Shown here: one piece after another, positions 1-5,154 of the stretch
Layout: each line of letters starts with the position of its first letter
Position numbering within the stretch: the first letter of the stretch is position 1
Source: Rhodoluna sp.
GTDB lineage: Bacteria; Actinomycetota; Actinomycetes; Actinomycetales; Microbacteriaceae
Length of the DNA: 5,154 nucleotides
Reading direction: 5' to 3'
Assembly (NCBI GenBank): GCA_017984715.1
Contig: JAGNYY010000052.1
Location: 1 to 5,154 of the forward strand
Made by a program: the position numbers and the translations under genes
Notes under the pieces: generated by a model
Told to the model about the DNA's origin: nothing
The model's database searches: none
The model's input: the letters and a program-made list of their open reading frames with translations, nothing else

Positions 1-1197
1 TGCTTCCGCTCGTTTTGCCATCGCGCCAGCGATTAGACCGGCGATGCAAAAGAGTGCAGTTGGCAACATGAAGGCTGCAACGAGGTTCACATCCTGGGCG
101 ATAGCGCCCATCACGAATTTGCCGCCCATGAATAGCACCGAGCTGATTAGGCTCATGCGAGCCAGAGCTTGCGCGGTGGTCAGACCCTTGACGTAGCCGG
201 CGGCCGACATGAATCCTGGTGACAGCGGGCCAAGCCCTAGGCCGGCCACAAACCAAAGTGCCGAGGTGGCGGCCAAGCCGAGGATTGGATCTTGGGTCGA
301 AAGTGCTGGGCCAACTAGGGCGCCAGCGCCCATCGCGACCGAACCGAACATGCCGCCCCAAAACGAGAGCACGCCAATATCGCGATTGCGCGTTAGTCGA
401 CCAATCGACAAGCGAGAAATAATCATTGCGCCGACGAACAGCGTGTATGGCACGGCACTTAGGCCGGCGTCTAGACCAAGAACCTTCTTGCCGAAAACTG
501 CTGACCAGTCCATGATGGCCGCTTCAGGAAAAACACCGGCGAATAGGCCCGCTGAGAGCAGCCACAGCTGAGAAGGCGCCTTCCAAAACGGAGACTTCTT
601 TTCTGGCTTGCGTTCGCTTGACTTGCCGATCTCCTCGGCCGTCAGTGCTCGAGTTGAGGCTACATAAAATGCGATTGCTGCAAGGCCAGGCACTAGAAGG
701 AAGTGCAGCCACATCGGCAGGAAAGTTGCCATGACGGCGCTGACAGCCACCGAACTAGCGGCACCGATGCTCCAAACCCCGTGGAACCTGCCGATGATGG
801 TGCGATTCAACATCTTTTGAAGAACCACCGCCTGCATGTTTAGTGCGATGTTGAGGCATGACCCGGTGAAGGCCATGGCTGCCTGAACTAAAAAGAAAAT
901 CCAAGCGTTGTCGATGAACGGCAAAGACACTAGAAGCAGCGACCACGAGACCGAACTGACCTCGAGAACGCGCCTTGAACCAAAACGCACGATGTAGCGA
1001 TTGGCAAACATCAGCCCGACCAGCGCACCGAGGCCAGAGAAACCAAGGATGGCTCCCCAAGCCGTGAAGTTCACATCGATCTGTTCGATGAGCTCTGGCA
1101 CACGAGGAATTATCACGGTGCCGAGCACACCCTGAAGGAAGAAAATCGCGGTCAGTGCACTGCGTACTGACTTGGCGCGCTCGGTCTTGATGCTCAA
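1..1197 (-). CDS. MFS transporter, YbjJ-like, 3' end cut by window edge
   Basis: My own minus-strand translation gives 399 codons without a stop, from TTG at 1197 to the left edge. It reads as a 12-helix major facilitator: hydrophobic segments lie near residues 13-30, 45-67, 79-94, 99-121, 141-160, 164-180, 210-228, 245-265, 277-297, 305-325, 345-365 and 372-393. A charged central loop (about 181-208, SSERKPEKKS) joins the two halves. The loop 2-3 motif is RFGSRR (71-76). LNIALNMQ (115-122), GRFHGVWSIGA (136-146) and PEAAIMDWS (224-232) resemble conserved stretches of the YbjJ branch of MFS. The last residues seen are AMAKRAEA after helix 12, so only a few codons are probably missing. TTG is the only plausible start: the in-frame stop of the upstream gene lies two codons before it, and AGTAGG sits 5 nt upstream. 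The substrate is unknown. It is the last visible gene of the leftward block, probably translated in coupling with the prenyl synthase gene. Confidence 0.88.
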   Translation of the reverse strand, partial: MSIKTERAKSVRSALTAIFFLQGVLGTVIIPRVPELIEQIDVNFTAWGAILGFSGLGALVGLMFANRYIVRFGSRRVLEVSSVSWSLLLVSLPFIDNAWIFFLVQAAMAFTGSCLNIALNMQAVVLQKMLNRTIIGRFHGVWSIGAASSVAVSAVMATFLPMWLHFLLVPGLAAIAFYVASTRALTAEEIGKSSERKPEKKSPFWKAPSQLWLLSAGLFAGVFPEAAIMDWSAVFGKKVLGLDAGLSAVPYTLFVGAMIISRLSIGRLTRNRDIGVLSFWGGMFGSVAMGAGALVGPALSTQDPILGLAATSALWFVAGLGLGPLSPGFMSAAGYVKGLTTAQALARMSLISSVLFMGGKFVMGAIAQDVNLVAAFMLPTALFCIAGLIAGAMAKRAEA

Positions 1198-1202
1198 TGG
1201 AA

Positions 1203-1208
1203 CCTACT
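1203..1208 (-). promoter_or_regulatory. Ribosome binding site of the MFS gene, overlapping the upstream stop codon
   Basis: Read on the minus strand this is AGTAGG, 5 nt before the TTG at 1197. It contains the TAG stop (1206-1204) of the polyprenyl synthase gene. The match to AGGAGG is imperfect, but the overlap suggests that ribosomes finishing the prenyl synthase help start the transporter. It supports TTG as the start, as no ATG or GTG lies nearby in frame. Confidence 0.5.
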
Positions 1209-2214
1209 GCTGGCGGTCTACGACAGCCTGAGCAAACATGCCCAGTGCGTCACGGATAGAACCTGCTGGAAGAACTTGGATTGCCTCGACGGCCTCATCG
1301 GCCCAACGCTTTGCCTCGTTGTATGCCTGCTCGGCAACCGCGTGCTCGCGAAGGCGCTTGACCACGTAAGCCAAGACGCTGTCTTCGCTGAGGTCGCCAT
1401 CGATGAGGGTAAGTAGGTCGGCAGCCGATTTGTCACCCGCGGCGGCAGCCTTGCGCAGCAACAGCACCGGCATGGTCGGAACCCCGGCGCGGAGGTCGGT
1501 TCCCGGGGTCTTGCCAGAAGGACCGGCTTCAGAGATGTCGATAACGTCGTCAATTAGTTGGAACGCGACTCCGACTTTTTCGCCGAAAACTCGCATTGGC
1601 TCTTCATACTCGGCGGGTGCACCCGAAAGCATGATGCCTAGGCGGGCGGAAGCCGCGATCAAGGAGCCGGTCTTATCGGCCAGAACCTGCACATAATGCG
1701 CGATTGGGTCTTGGCCTTCGGTCGGGCCAACAGTCTCGTGAAGCTGGCCGAGGCATAGACGCTCGAAGGTGTCGGCCTGCAGGGTCAGCGAGGCCTGACC
1801 CAGGTTCGAACCAACCTGAGATGCGCGAGCGAAAAGCAGGTCTCCGGTGAGAATCGCAACCGAGTTGCCCCAGACATGCTGCGCGGTAGGAACTCCGCGA
1901 CGGGTTGGGGCATCATCCATGACGTCATCGTGATAGAGCGTGGCCAGGTGAGTTAGCTCGACCACAACTGCCGCGTCATAGACGGCTTGGCGGGTTGGGT
2001 CACCCAACTGGGCAGCGAGCAAAACAAGGGCTGGCCGGATGCGCTTGCCACCGGCATCAACCAGGTGACGGGCAGGGTTTTTTGCAACCGAGTCGGCATA
2101 GGTTGTTGCCGACTTGAGCTGCACCTCAACGGTCTCGAGACCGGCTTCGAGGTTCTTCAGGAGCGCGCGGTCTTGAACCTTGCGCAGCTGTTTTGGAAGC
2201 GAAATTGGGCTCAC
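1204..2214 (-). CDS. Long-chain (all-trans) polyprenyl diphosphate synthase
   Basis: This 336-residue class I prenyltransferase would extend an allylic diphosphate with isopentenyl diphosphate to make the menaquinone side chain. Family motifs appear in order: GGKRIRP (55-61, IPP binding), first Asp-rich motif DDVMD (96-100) followed by RRG (105-107), GDLLFARA (124-131), GQ (156-157), KTGSL (181-185), second Asp-rich motif DDVID (222-226), and GKTPGTDLRAG (234-244). The residue five before the first Asp motif is Ala and position -4 is Thr, with no bulky aromatic there. That fits a long product rather than farnesyl or geranylgeranyl diphosphate, but the chain length cannot be read off. The context of ELTHLATLYHDDVMDDA recalls mycobacterial GrcC1-type and HepT/IspB-type enzymes. 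The start is GTG at 2214, overlapping the menG stop as GTGA, with a weak purine-rich site (AAGAAAGA, 2221-2228) 6 nt upstream. Full length, soluble, all key aspartates present. Confidence 0.95.
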   Translation of the reverse strand: MSPISLPKQLRKVQDRALLKNLEAGLETVEVQLKSATTYADSVAKNPARHLVDAGGKRIRPALVLLAAQLGDPTRQAVYDAAVVVELTHLATLYHDDVMDDAPTRRGVPTAQHVWGNSVAILTGDLLFARASQVGSNLGQASLTLQADTFERLCLGQLHETVGPTEGQDPIAHYVQVLADKTGSLIAASARLGIMLSGAPAEYEEPMRVFGEKVGVAFQLIDDVIDISEAGPSGKTPGTDLRAGVPTMPVLLLRKAAAAGDKSAADLLTLIDGDLSEDSVLAYVVKRLREHAVAEQAYNEAKRWADEAVEAIQVLPAGSIRDALGMFAQAVVDRQQ

Positions 2215-2996
2215 TGGGCATCTTTCTTGGCGCCTGGTTTCGCGGCGGCCTTCGGCTTGGCGGCAGCCTTTGGCTTGGCGGCAGCCTTTGGCTTGGCGGC
2301 AGCCTTCGGCTTTAGACCGCGGTGAACCGCAACGATTCCAAAGGTTAGGTTGCGGTAGGCAACCGACTCATAGCCGGCCTTGGAAATCTTCAAGCCAAGT
2401 TCTTGCTGGTTTGGCCAAGCCAAAATTGACTCCGACAAGTATGAGTAGGCCTCTGGCGTCTTGCTCGCAATGCGCGAGAAACCAGGCAAAAGCTTGTTCA
2501 AATAAAGGTTGTAGAAAGGTGCGAGTGCCGGGTTGGTGACCTTTGAGAATTCGCAGATTACGATTCGGCCGCCAGGCTTGGTCACGCGATACATCTCAGC
2601 GAGAGCCTTTTCGACGTCAACCACGTTTCGAAGACCAAACGAAATGGTGACGGCGTCGAACTCGGCATCCTTGAATGGAAGCTTGGTGGCATCGGCGAAC
2701 ACGAACTCGATGTCTGGGTGGCGTTTGCGGCCAACGGCCAGCATGCCTTCAGAAAAGTCGCCAGCAACAACCTGGATGCCCGGGCCGGTGAATGCGGCCG
2801 ATGAAGCGCCGGTTCCGGCAGCAAGATCAAGAATCTTTTGACCGGCTTCTGGGAACACCGCGTCGCGCACAATTTTGCGCCAGCGGCTGTCTTGCCCGAA
2901 TGACAAAAGTGCGTTGGTTAGGTCGTAAGTCGGAGCCACTTCGTCGAACATGGCCGCAACTTCGGCTGGTTTTTTGGCCAGATCTGCTTTGCTCAC
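2211..2996 (-). CDS. menG: Demethylmenaquinone methyltransferase (MenG/UbiE) with Lys/Pro/Ala-rich tail
   Basis: This 261-residue SAM-dependent C-methyltransferase catalyses the last step of menaquinone synthesis, demethylmenaquinone to menaquinone. UbiE signature 1 appears as YDLTNALLSFGQDSRW (24-39), with Asp where many proteobacterial enzymes have His, as in actinobacterial members. Motif I is LDLAAGTGA (56-64), the acidic residue after strand 2 is D80 in VAGDFS, and ADATKLPF lies at 101-108. SFGLRN (119-124) and RVTKPGGRIVICEFS (137-151, signature 2) follow. The conserved fold ends near TFGIVAVHRG (218-227). The usual family length is about 230, so residues 229-261 are an extra tail of KPKAAA-type repeats ending AKKDAQ. 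The start is GTG at 2996, with AGGTAGGA 7 nt upstream. It lies 51 nt after the acidic-protein gene and overlaps the prenyl synthase start by 4 nt, so translational coupling is likely. The enzyme call is firm; the tail's role is unknown. Confidence 0.95.
   Translation of the reverse strand: MSKADLAKKPAEVAAMFDEVAPTYDLTNALLSFGQDSRWRKIVRDAVFPEAGQKILDLAAGTGASSAAFTGPGIQVVAGDFSEGMLAVGRKRHPDIEFVFADATKLPFKDAEFDAVTISFGLRNVVDVEKALAEMYRVTKPGGRIVICEFSKVTNPALAPFYNLYLNKLLPGFSRIASKTPEAYSYLSESILAWPNQQELGLKISKAGYESVAYRNLTFGIVAVHRGLKPKAAAKPKAAAKPKAAAKPKAAAKPGAKKDAQ
2243..2314 (-). repeat. Four tandem 18-bp repeats inside the 3' end of menG
   Basis: Four head-to-tail 18-bp units lie at 2243-2260, 2261-2278, 2279-2296 and 2297-2314. 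The two middle units are identical (plus strand cggcagcctttggcttgg). The first differs at two positions; the last differs by one internal base and at its final two bases. Each unit encodes six residues of the Lys-Pro-Lys-Ala-Ala-Ala type in MenG. Because 18 is a multiple of three, gain or loss of a unit keeps both the reading frame and the downstream GTGA junction intact. The near identity suggests recent slippage or expansion. Confidence 0.93.
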
Positions 2997-3003
2997 AGGT
3001 TAA

Positions 3004-3011
3004 TCCTACCT
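3004..3011 (-). promoter_or_regulatory. Ribosome binding site that fixes the menG GTG start
   Basis: On the minus strand this reads AGGTAGGA, 7 nt before GTG at 2996. It is the best Shine-Dalgarno-like site of the leftward genes and supports the GTG start, which gives the expected short N-terminus before the MFDEVAPTYD region. Confidence 0.65.
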
Positions 3012-3047
3012 TCGGGGTCGCTAGCCAGAACCCGCCGAGGTTAGGGG

Positions 3048-3650
3048 TTATTCCTTGGTTTCGACTTCGTAGATGAAATCAGTTTTTGACTGGCGACGGA
3101 ACCGCGAACCTCGCACTGCCGCTGTGACACCAAGTATGGCTGCGCCGGCAGCCATGGCGCCAACGCCAACCTGGGCGCTCTCGATGAAAACGTCTGCCGG
3201 GGTCTTCTTGGTCGGGTTAATGTTCTGCACGTTTATTGGCTCATTGGCATTCGGGTCGAATGCCGCAGTGTTTGGTGAGATGACCTGCTGGTTGCCGGCC
3301 GCATCTGGCACGGTTCCGACTATCTCCTGACCACCCTGTGGAGGAGAAACTTTGAATGCTGATTTTGTCGAGCTTTCGTCGTCATCTTCACCATCATCAT
3401 CCTCGTTGTCGAGGTCAGGTGTGATCACCATCGGCGGAACAGAAATTTGGAAGTCGTCGTCACTGTGACGCTTTGGCCGCTCGCCGTGACCACTGCGCCA
3501 GTTAGGTTCTGGGTTCAGCGGGCGGGTTGGCACCGTGTATGAAGTTTCTTCGTCATCAGACTCGGAATCTTCGGCCATGGCCGCAACCGATATTTGCGAC
3601 GCGAACAGCAAAGCCAGCAACGCGGTTGCTGCTTTCTTCGCGATCGACAT
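3048..3650 (-). CDS. Hypothetical exported acidic protein with C-terminal membrane anchor
   Basis: I do not recognise this 200-residue protein. The N-terminus looks like a Sec signal peptide: a positive start (MSIAKK), a hydrophobic core at about 7-20, and a likely cleavage site after AMA (24-26). The mature part is low-complexity and probably disordered. It has acidic runs at 27-35 (EDSESDDEE), 64-66 (DDD) and 79-92 (DLDNEDDDGEDDDE), and Pro/Asn-rich stretches such as FDPNANEPINVQNINP (131-146). A single Gly/Ala-rich hydrophobic segment at about 161-179 is followed by RGSRFRRQSK (180-189) and an acidic end. This predicts an outside N-terminal part, one membrane span and a 21-residue cytoplasmic tail. 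The start is ATG at 3650 with AAAAGG 6 nt upstream. It is the first gene of the leftward block, 51 nt ahead of menG with no terminator seen between, so co-transcription is likely. No catalytic motif is visible. A cell-envelope or cation-binding role would be a guess. Confidence 0.8.
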   Translation of the reverse strand: MSIAKKAATALLALLFASQISVAAMAEDSESDDEETSYTVPTRPLNPEPNWRSGHGERPKRHSDDDFQISVPPMVITPDLDNEDDDGEDDDESSTKSAFKVSPPQGGQEIVGTVPDAAGNQQVISPNTAAFDPNANEPINVQNINPTKKTPADVFIESAQVGVGAMAAGAAILGVTAAVRGSRFRRQSKTDFIYEVETKE

Positions 3651-3656
3651 TTTTTG

Positions 3657-3662
3657 CCTTTT
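3657..3662 (-). promoter_or_regulatory. Ribosome binding site of the acidic exported protein gene
   Basis: The minus strand reads AAAAGG followed by a 6-nt A-rich spacer and ATG at 3650. It supports this start, which also gives a well-formed signal peptide. Confidence 0.55.
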
Positions 3663-3762
3663 CTATTGCGGTTAGGATTTTTGAGGCTCACTTTTAGGTT
3701 AGCCATAGATGTTGACTCCACCCAGACGCATACGGAGTTTCACAGAAAACACTCAGCCGCTC

Positions 3763-3770
3763 AAGAAAGG
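3763..3770 (+). promoter_or_regulatory. Ribosome binding site that decides the menF start at 3778
   Basis: AAGAAAGG lies 7 nt before the ATG at 3778. The alternative in-frame ATG at 3709 has only a poor, distant AGG before it. This favours the downstream start and places 3709-3777 in the untranslated leader. Confidence 0.6.
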
Positions 3771-3777
3771 CGCACGG

Positions 3778-5037
3778 ATGCCGCTTCGCCTTTCCACAGT
3801 TGCTCTCGAAGGCGCCGGGCTCGCTCTAATTTCTCATTTGCCAGAAAACCCGCTTGCCTACATCCGTGCCGGTGAAGGCTTAGTTGGCTGGGGCGAAGCA
3901 GTTCGACTCGAGGCATCCGGGCCAAATCGCATCCGTGACCTTTCGACAAAGTGGCGCGAGCTCGCAGCCACAGCCGTGATCGACGACCAGGTCAAACTAC
4001 CGGGCAGCGGTCTCGTGGCTTTTGGAAGCATCGCTTTCGCCGATTCAAGCACCACCGCGAGTGCACTGATTGTGCCGAAGATTCTGCTCGGCGTGCGCGA
4101 TGGGCGAGCCTGGCTCACCACTGTTGAGCTTGATGCGGATGGCCACTCGGTTGACCTTGCCGGCGCCGAAAAGTTTTGGCAGAAGGCAGCAACATATGCT
4201 GCCAACGCTCCCGTTTCACTCCGACCGGGCAACCAGAGCGCAGAAAGCTTCAAGGATTCGGTCGAGCGAGCCGTAGCCGCTATCGGGGCGGGTTCACTCG
4301 AAAAGGTTGTTTTGGCTCGCGATTTGGTTGGCGAACTTCCTGCCGATTACGACATCCGAGCCAGCCTCACCAAGTTGTCAGCCAGATTCCCTACCTGCTG
4401 GATCTATTCGGTCGATGGTCTTTTCGGCGCATCTCCCGAGCTGCTGGTTCGCGTTGCCCACGGCCAAGTCTCGGCACGAGTTCTTGCCGGCACCGCGGGC
4501 CGCGGCACCGACCCAGAAGTGGACAAAGCAATTTCTGCGGCACTGGCTGCTTCAGCAAAGAACACCACCGAGCACGCTTTCGCGGTTGATTCTCTGGTTC
4601 AGACGCTCTCGCCATTCTGCGAGCACGTAGACGCCGACCCGAAGCCGTTTAGCCTTGCCCTGCCAAACCTTTGGCACTTAGCCAGCGACGTTCACGGCGT
4701 TTTGCGCGACGAAGCCTCGGTTCTCGATCTAGCGGCCGCCCTGCACCCAACGGCAGCCGTTGCCGGCACGCCGAGACTTGAGGCGCAGCAGTTGCTAGCC
4801 GAACTAGAACCGTTCGACCGCGGTCGCTATGCCGGGCCAGTTGGTTGGATCGGCGCGGATGGCGATGGCGAGTGGGCGATTGCCCTGCGCGGTGCCCAGA
4901 TTGATGGGGGCGATGCGGGCGGGCTGCGCAGCATCCGTGCATTTGCCGGTTGCGGAATCGTGGCCGGTTCAGAGCCTGAGGCCGAGCTTGCCGAAACGGA
5001 ACTTAAGTTTTCACCGATTCGCGAAGCGCTTAGCTAA
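3778..5037 (+). CDS. menF: Isochorismate synthase (MenF), chorismate-binding family
   Basis: This 419-residue enzyme would convert chorismate to isochorismate, the entry step of menaquinone synthesis. The N-terminal part includes AGEGLVGWGEAVRL (31-44), typical of the family. The chorismate-binding domain spans about 157-413: EKVVLARD (175-182, with the candidate general-base Lys176), FGASPELL (216-223), AGTAGRG (237-243), KNTTEH (261-266), HLASDVHG (300-307), LHPTAAVAGTPR (322-333), FDRGRYAGPVGW (346-357) and GCGIVAGSEPEAELAETELK (391-410). Many relatives have LHPTPAVGG, so Ala326 and Ala329 replace usual Pro and Gly, apparently benign. An in-frame ATG at 3709 would add 23 residues, but the ATG at 3778 has a better ribosome site, and its product starts PLRLSTVAL like family N-termini as I recall them. 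The family also includes anthranilate, aminodeoxychorismate and salicylate synthases; the menD and menG neighbours favour MenF. It ends convergent with menD, overlapping by 8 bp. Confidence 0.93.
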   Translation: MPLRLSTVALEGAGLALISHLPENPLAYIRAGEGLVGWGEAVRLEASGPNRIRDLSTKWRELAATAVIDDQVKLPGSGLVAFGSIAFADSSTTASALIVPKILLGVRDGRAWLTTVELDADGHSVDLAGAEKFWQKAATYAANAPVSLRPGNQSAESFKDSVERAVAAIGAGSLEKVVLARDLVGELPADYDIRASLTKLSARFPTCWIYSVDGLFGASPELLVRVAHGQVSARVLAGTAGRGTDPEVDKAISAALAASAKNTTEHAFAVDSLVQTLSPFCEHVDADPKPFSLALPNLWHLASDVHGVLRDEASVLDLAAALHPTAAVAGTPRLEAQQLLAELEPFDRGRYAGPVGWIGADGDGEWAIALRGAQIDGGDAGGLRSIRAFAGCGIVAGSEPEAELAETELKFSPIREALS

Positions 5038-5038
5038 G
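5029..5038. repeat. 10-bp perfect palindrome containing both convergent stop codons
   Basis: CTTAGCTAAG is its own reverse complement. Read rightward it gives the last codons and TAA of menF (CTT AGC TAA); read leftward it gives the same codons and TAA of menD. Both proteins therefore end Leu-Ser. Further short palindromes lie just to the left (TTCGCGAA at 5018-5025, AGCGCT at 5025-5030), and TTCGC at 5018-5022 can pair with GCGAA at 5039-5043. No T-run follows on either strand, so an intrinsic terminator is not supported. Confidence 0.7.
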
Positions 5039-5154
5039 GCGAACGTCAACCAGAATGCGGCCCTTTTGGGCAAGCGCGTCATCCAGCTGCCCTAGGTTTT
5101 CGACTCGGGCATAAGCCCACCCGTATGCCTGGGCAAGGTGCCAAAGGTCAACCG
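5030..5154 (-). CDS. menD: MenD C-terminal end (SEPHCHC synthase), 5' part beyond the window
   Basis: The minus strand from the right edge reads 40 residues in frame to a TAA at 5032-5030. They include VDLWHLAQAYGWAYARVENL and then a hydrophobic strand ending ILVDVRLS. This matches the end of the thiamine-diphosphate-binding domain in MenD, where 'D...LA.AYGW.Y.RV...' precedes the short final strand ending in a VEVR-type sequence. MenD (2-succinyl-5-enolpyruvyl-6-hydroxy-3-cyclohexene-1-carboxylate synthase) uses the isochorismate made by MenF together with 2-oxoglutarate, so its position beside menF supports the call. Other thiamine-diphosphate enzymes share a similar C-terminal pattern, so the identity rests on motif plus neighbourhood. 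The catalytic and cofactor-binding parts are not visible. The last 8 bp overlap the end of menF on the opposite strand. Confidence 0.75.
   Translation of the reverse strand, partial: VDLWHLAQAYGWAYARVENLGQLDDALAQKGRILVDVRLS

Larger units (their letters stand above)
3651..3777. promoter_or_regulatory. Divergent intergenic region, presumed promoters for menF and the leftward menG block
   Basis: These 127 bases separate the divergent starts at 3650 (minus) and 3778 (plus), and the proximal part is more AT-rich than the flanking genes. Promoters in both directions are expected here from the layout. Candidate plus-strand -10 elements are TAGGAT (3673-3678) and TAGGTT (3695-3700), both of the TAnnnT form common in actinobacteria. 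Neither has a convincing -35 box at 17-18 nt. GGTTAG occurs twice (3670-3675 and 3697-3702), which could be chance. I found no clear minus-strand promoter and no obvious operator palindrome. Placement by layout is fairly safe; the individual boxes are weak. Confidence 0.4.

Noticed and set aside
209..571. Plus-strand open frame of 120 codons opposite the transporter gene
   Set aside because: It lies entirely antisense to the well-supported MFS gene and its product is Pro/Ser/Arg-rich without family features, so it is a shadow frame.
1987..2539. Plus-strand open frames with Ala/Phe- or Trp/Arg-rich repeats
   Set aside because: They are the antisense readings of the 18-bp repeat in menG and of its flanking genes, with no independent coding support.
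3008..3042. Possible terminator hairpin between the acidic protein gene and menG
   Set aside because: The GC-rich arms pair only imperfectly with several mismatches and bulges, and no U-tract follows, so an intrinsic terminator is not supported.
3048..3213. Sortase-type cell-wall sorting signal in the acidic protein (NPTKKT, then a hydrophobic segment and basic residues)
   Set aside because: There is no LPXTG-like motif, and the tail after the hydrophobic segment is 21 residues and ends acidic, longer than usual for sorting signals. A plain membrane anchor is simpler.
3712..3717. TTGACT as a -35 box for menF
   Set aside because: No reasonable -10 hexamer lies 16-19 nt downstream (the region reads GAGTTT), so the match is probably chance.
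3709..3777. A 23-residue N-terminal extension of MenF from the ATG at 3709
   Set aside because: No good ribosome site precedes 3709, while AAGAAAGG precedes 3778 at 7 nt, and the protein from 3778 starts like family members as I recall them. The extension looks like leader sequence.
4176..4630. Alternative plus-strand frames within menF
   Set aside because: They overlap conserved chorismate-binding motifs in the true frame and give Arg/Ser-rich products without recognisable domains.

Overview
The window looks like a piece of an actinobacterial chromosome devoted mainly to menaquinone (vitamin K2) biosynthesis. The base composition is moderately GC-rich. Start codons include GTG and TTG, genes are tightly packed with overlaps, and the quinone enzymes carry actinobacterial-style motifs (YDLTN..LSFGQD in the methyltransferase, ELTHLATLYHDDVMDDA in the prenyl synthase). 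The gene order (isochorismate synthase, divergent MenG, polyprenyl synthase, MFS transporter, with MenD beside MenF) resembles what I recall of Microbacteriaceae and their freshwater relatives. That placement is inference, since no search was run.

Layout from left to right. Positions 1-1197 (minus) hold an MFS transporter of the YbjJ-like type, cut by the left edge probably just before its stop. Positions 1204-2214 (minus) hold a long-chain polyprenyl diphosphate synthase. Positions 2211-2996 (minus) hold the demethylmenaquinone methyltransferase MenG/UbiE, which carries an unusual Lys/Pro/Ala repeat tail encoded by an 18-bp tandem repeat. Positions 3048-3650 (minus) hold an unrecognised exported, very acidic, membrane-anchored protein. 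A divergent intergenic region at 3651-3777 separates this leftward block from isochorismate synthase MenF (3778-5037, plus). MenF converges on the C-terminal end of MenD (5030-5154, minus), which enters from the right edge.

The enzymes fit one pathway. MenF makes isochorismate from chorismate, and MenD adds the succinyl-semialdehyde unit from 2-oxoglutarate. The polyprenyl synthase makes the isoprenoid tail that MenA (not in this window) would attach. MenG then methylates demethylmenaquinone to menaquinone. The four minus-strand genes from 3650 down to 1 are closely spaced (51-nt gap, 4-nt overlap, 6-nt gap) and are probably one transcript.

I see no RNA gene, CRISPR array, insertion sequence, phage gene or clear intrinsic terminator. 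Most of the window is ordinary core metabolism. The points worth a second look are the MenG tail and its DNA repeat, the acidic exported protein inside a quinone operon, the palindrome that encodes the same ending for two convergent genes, and the in-frame junction between the prenyl synthase and the transporter.
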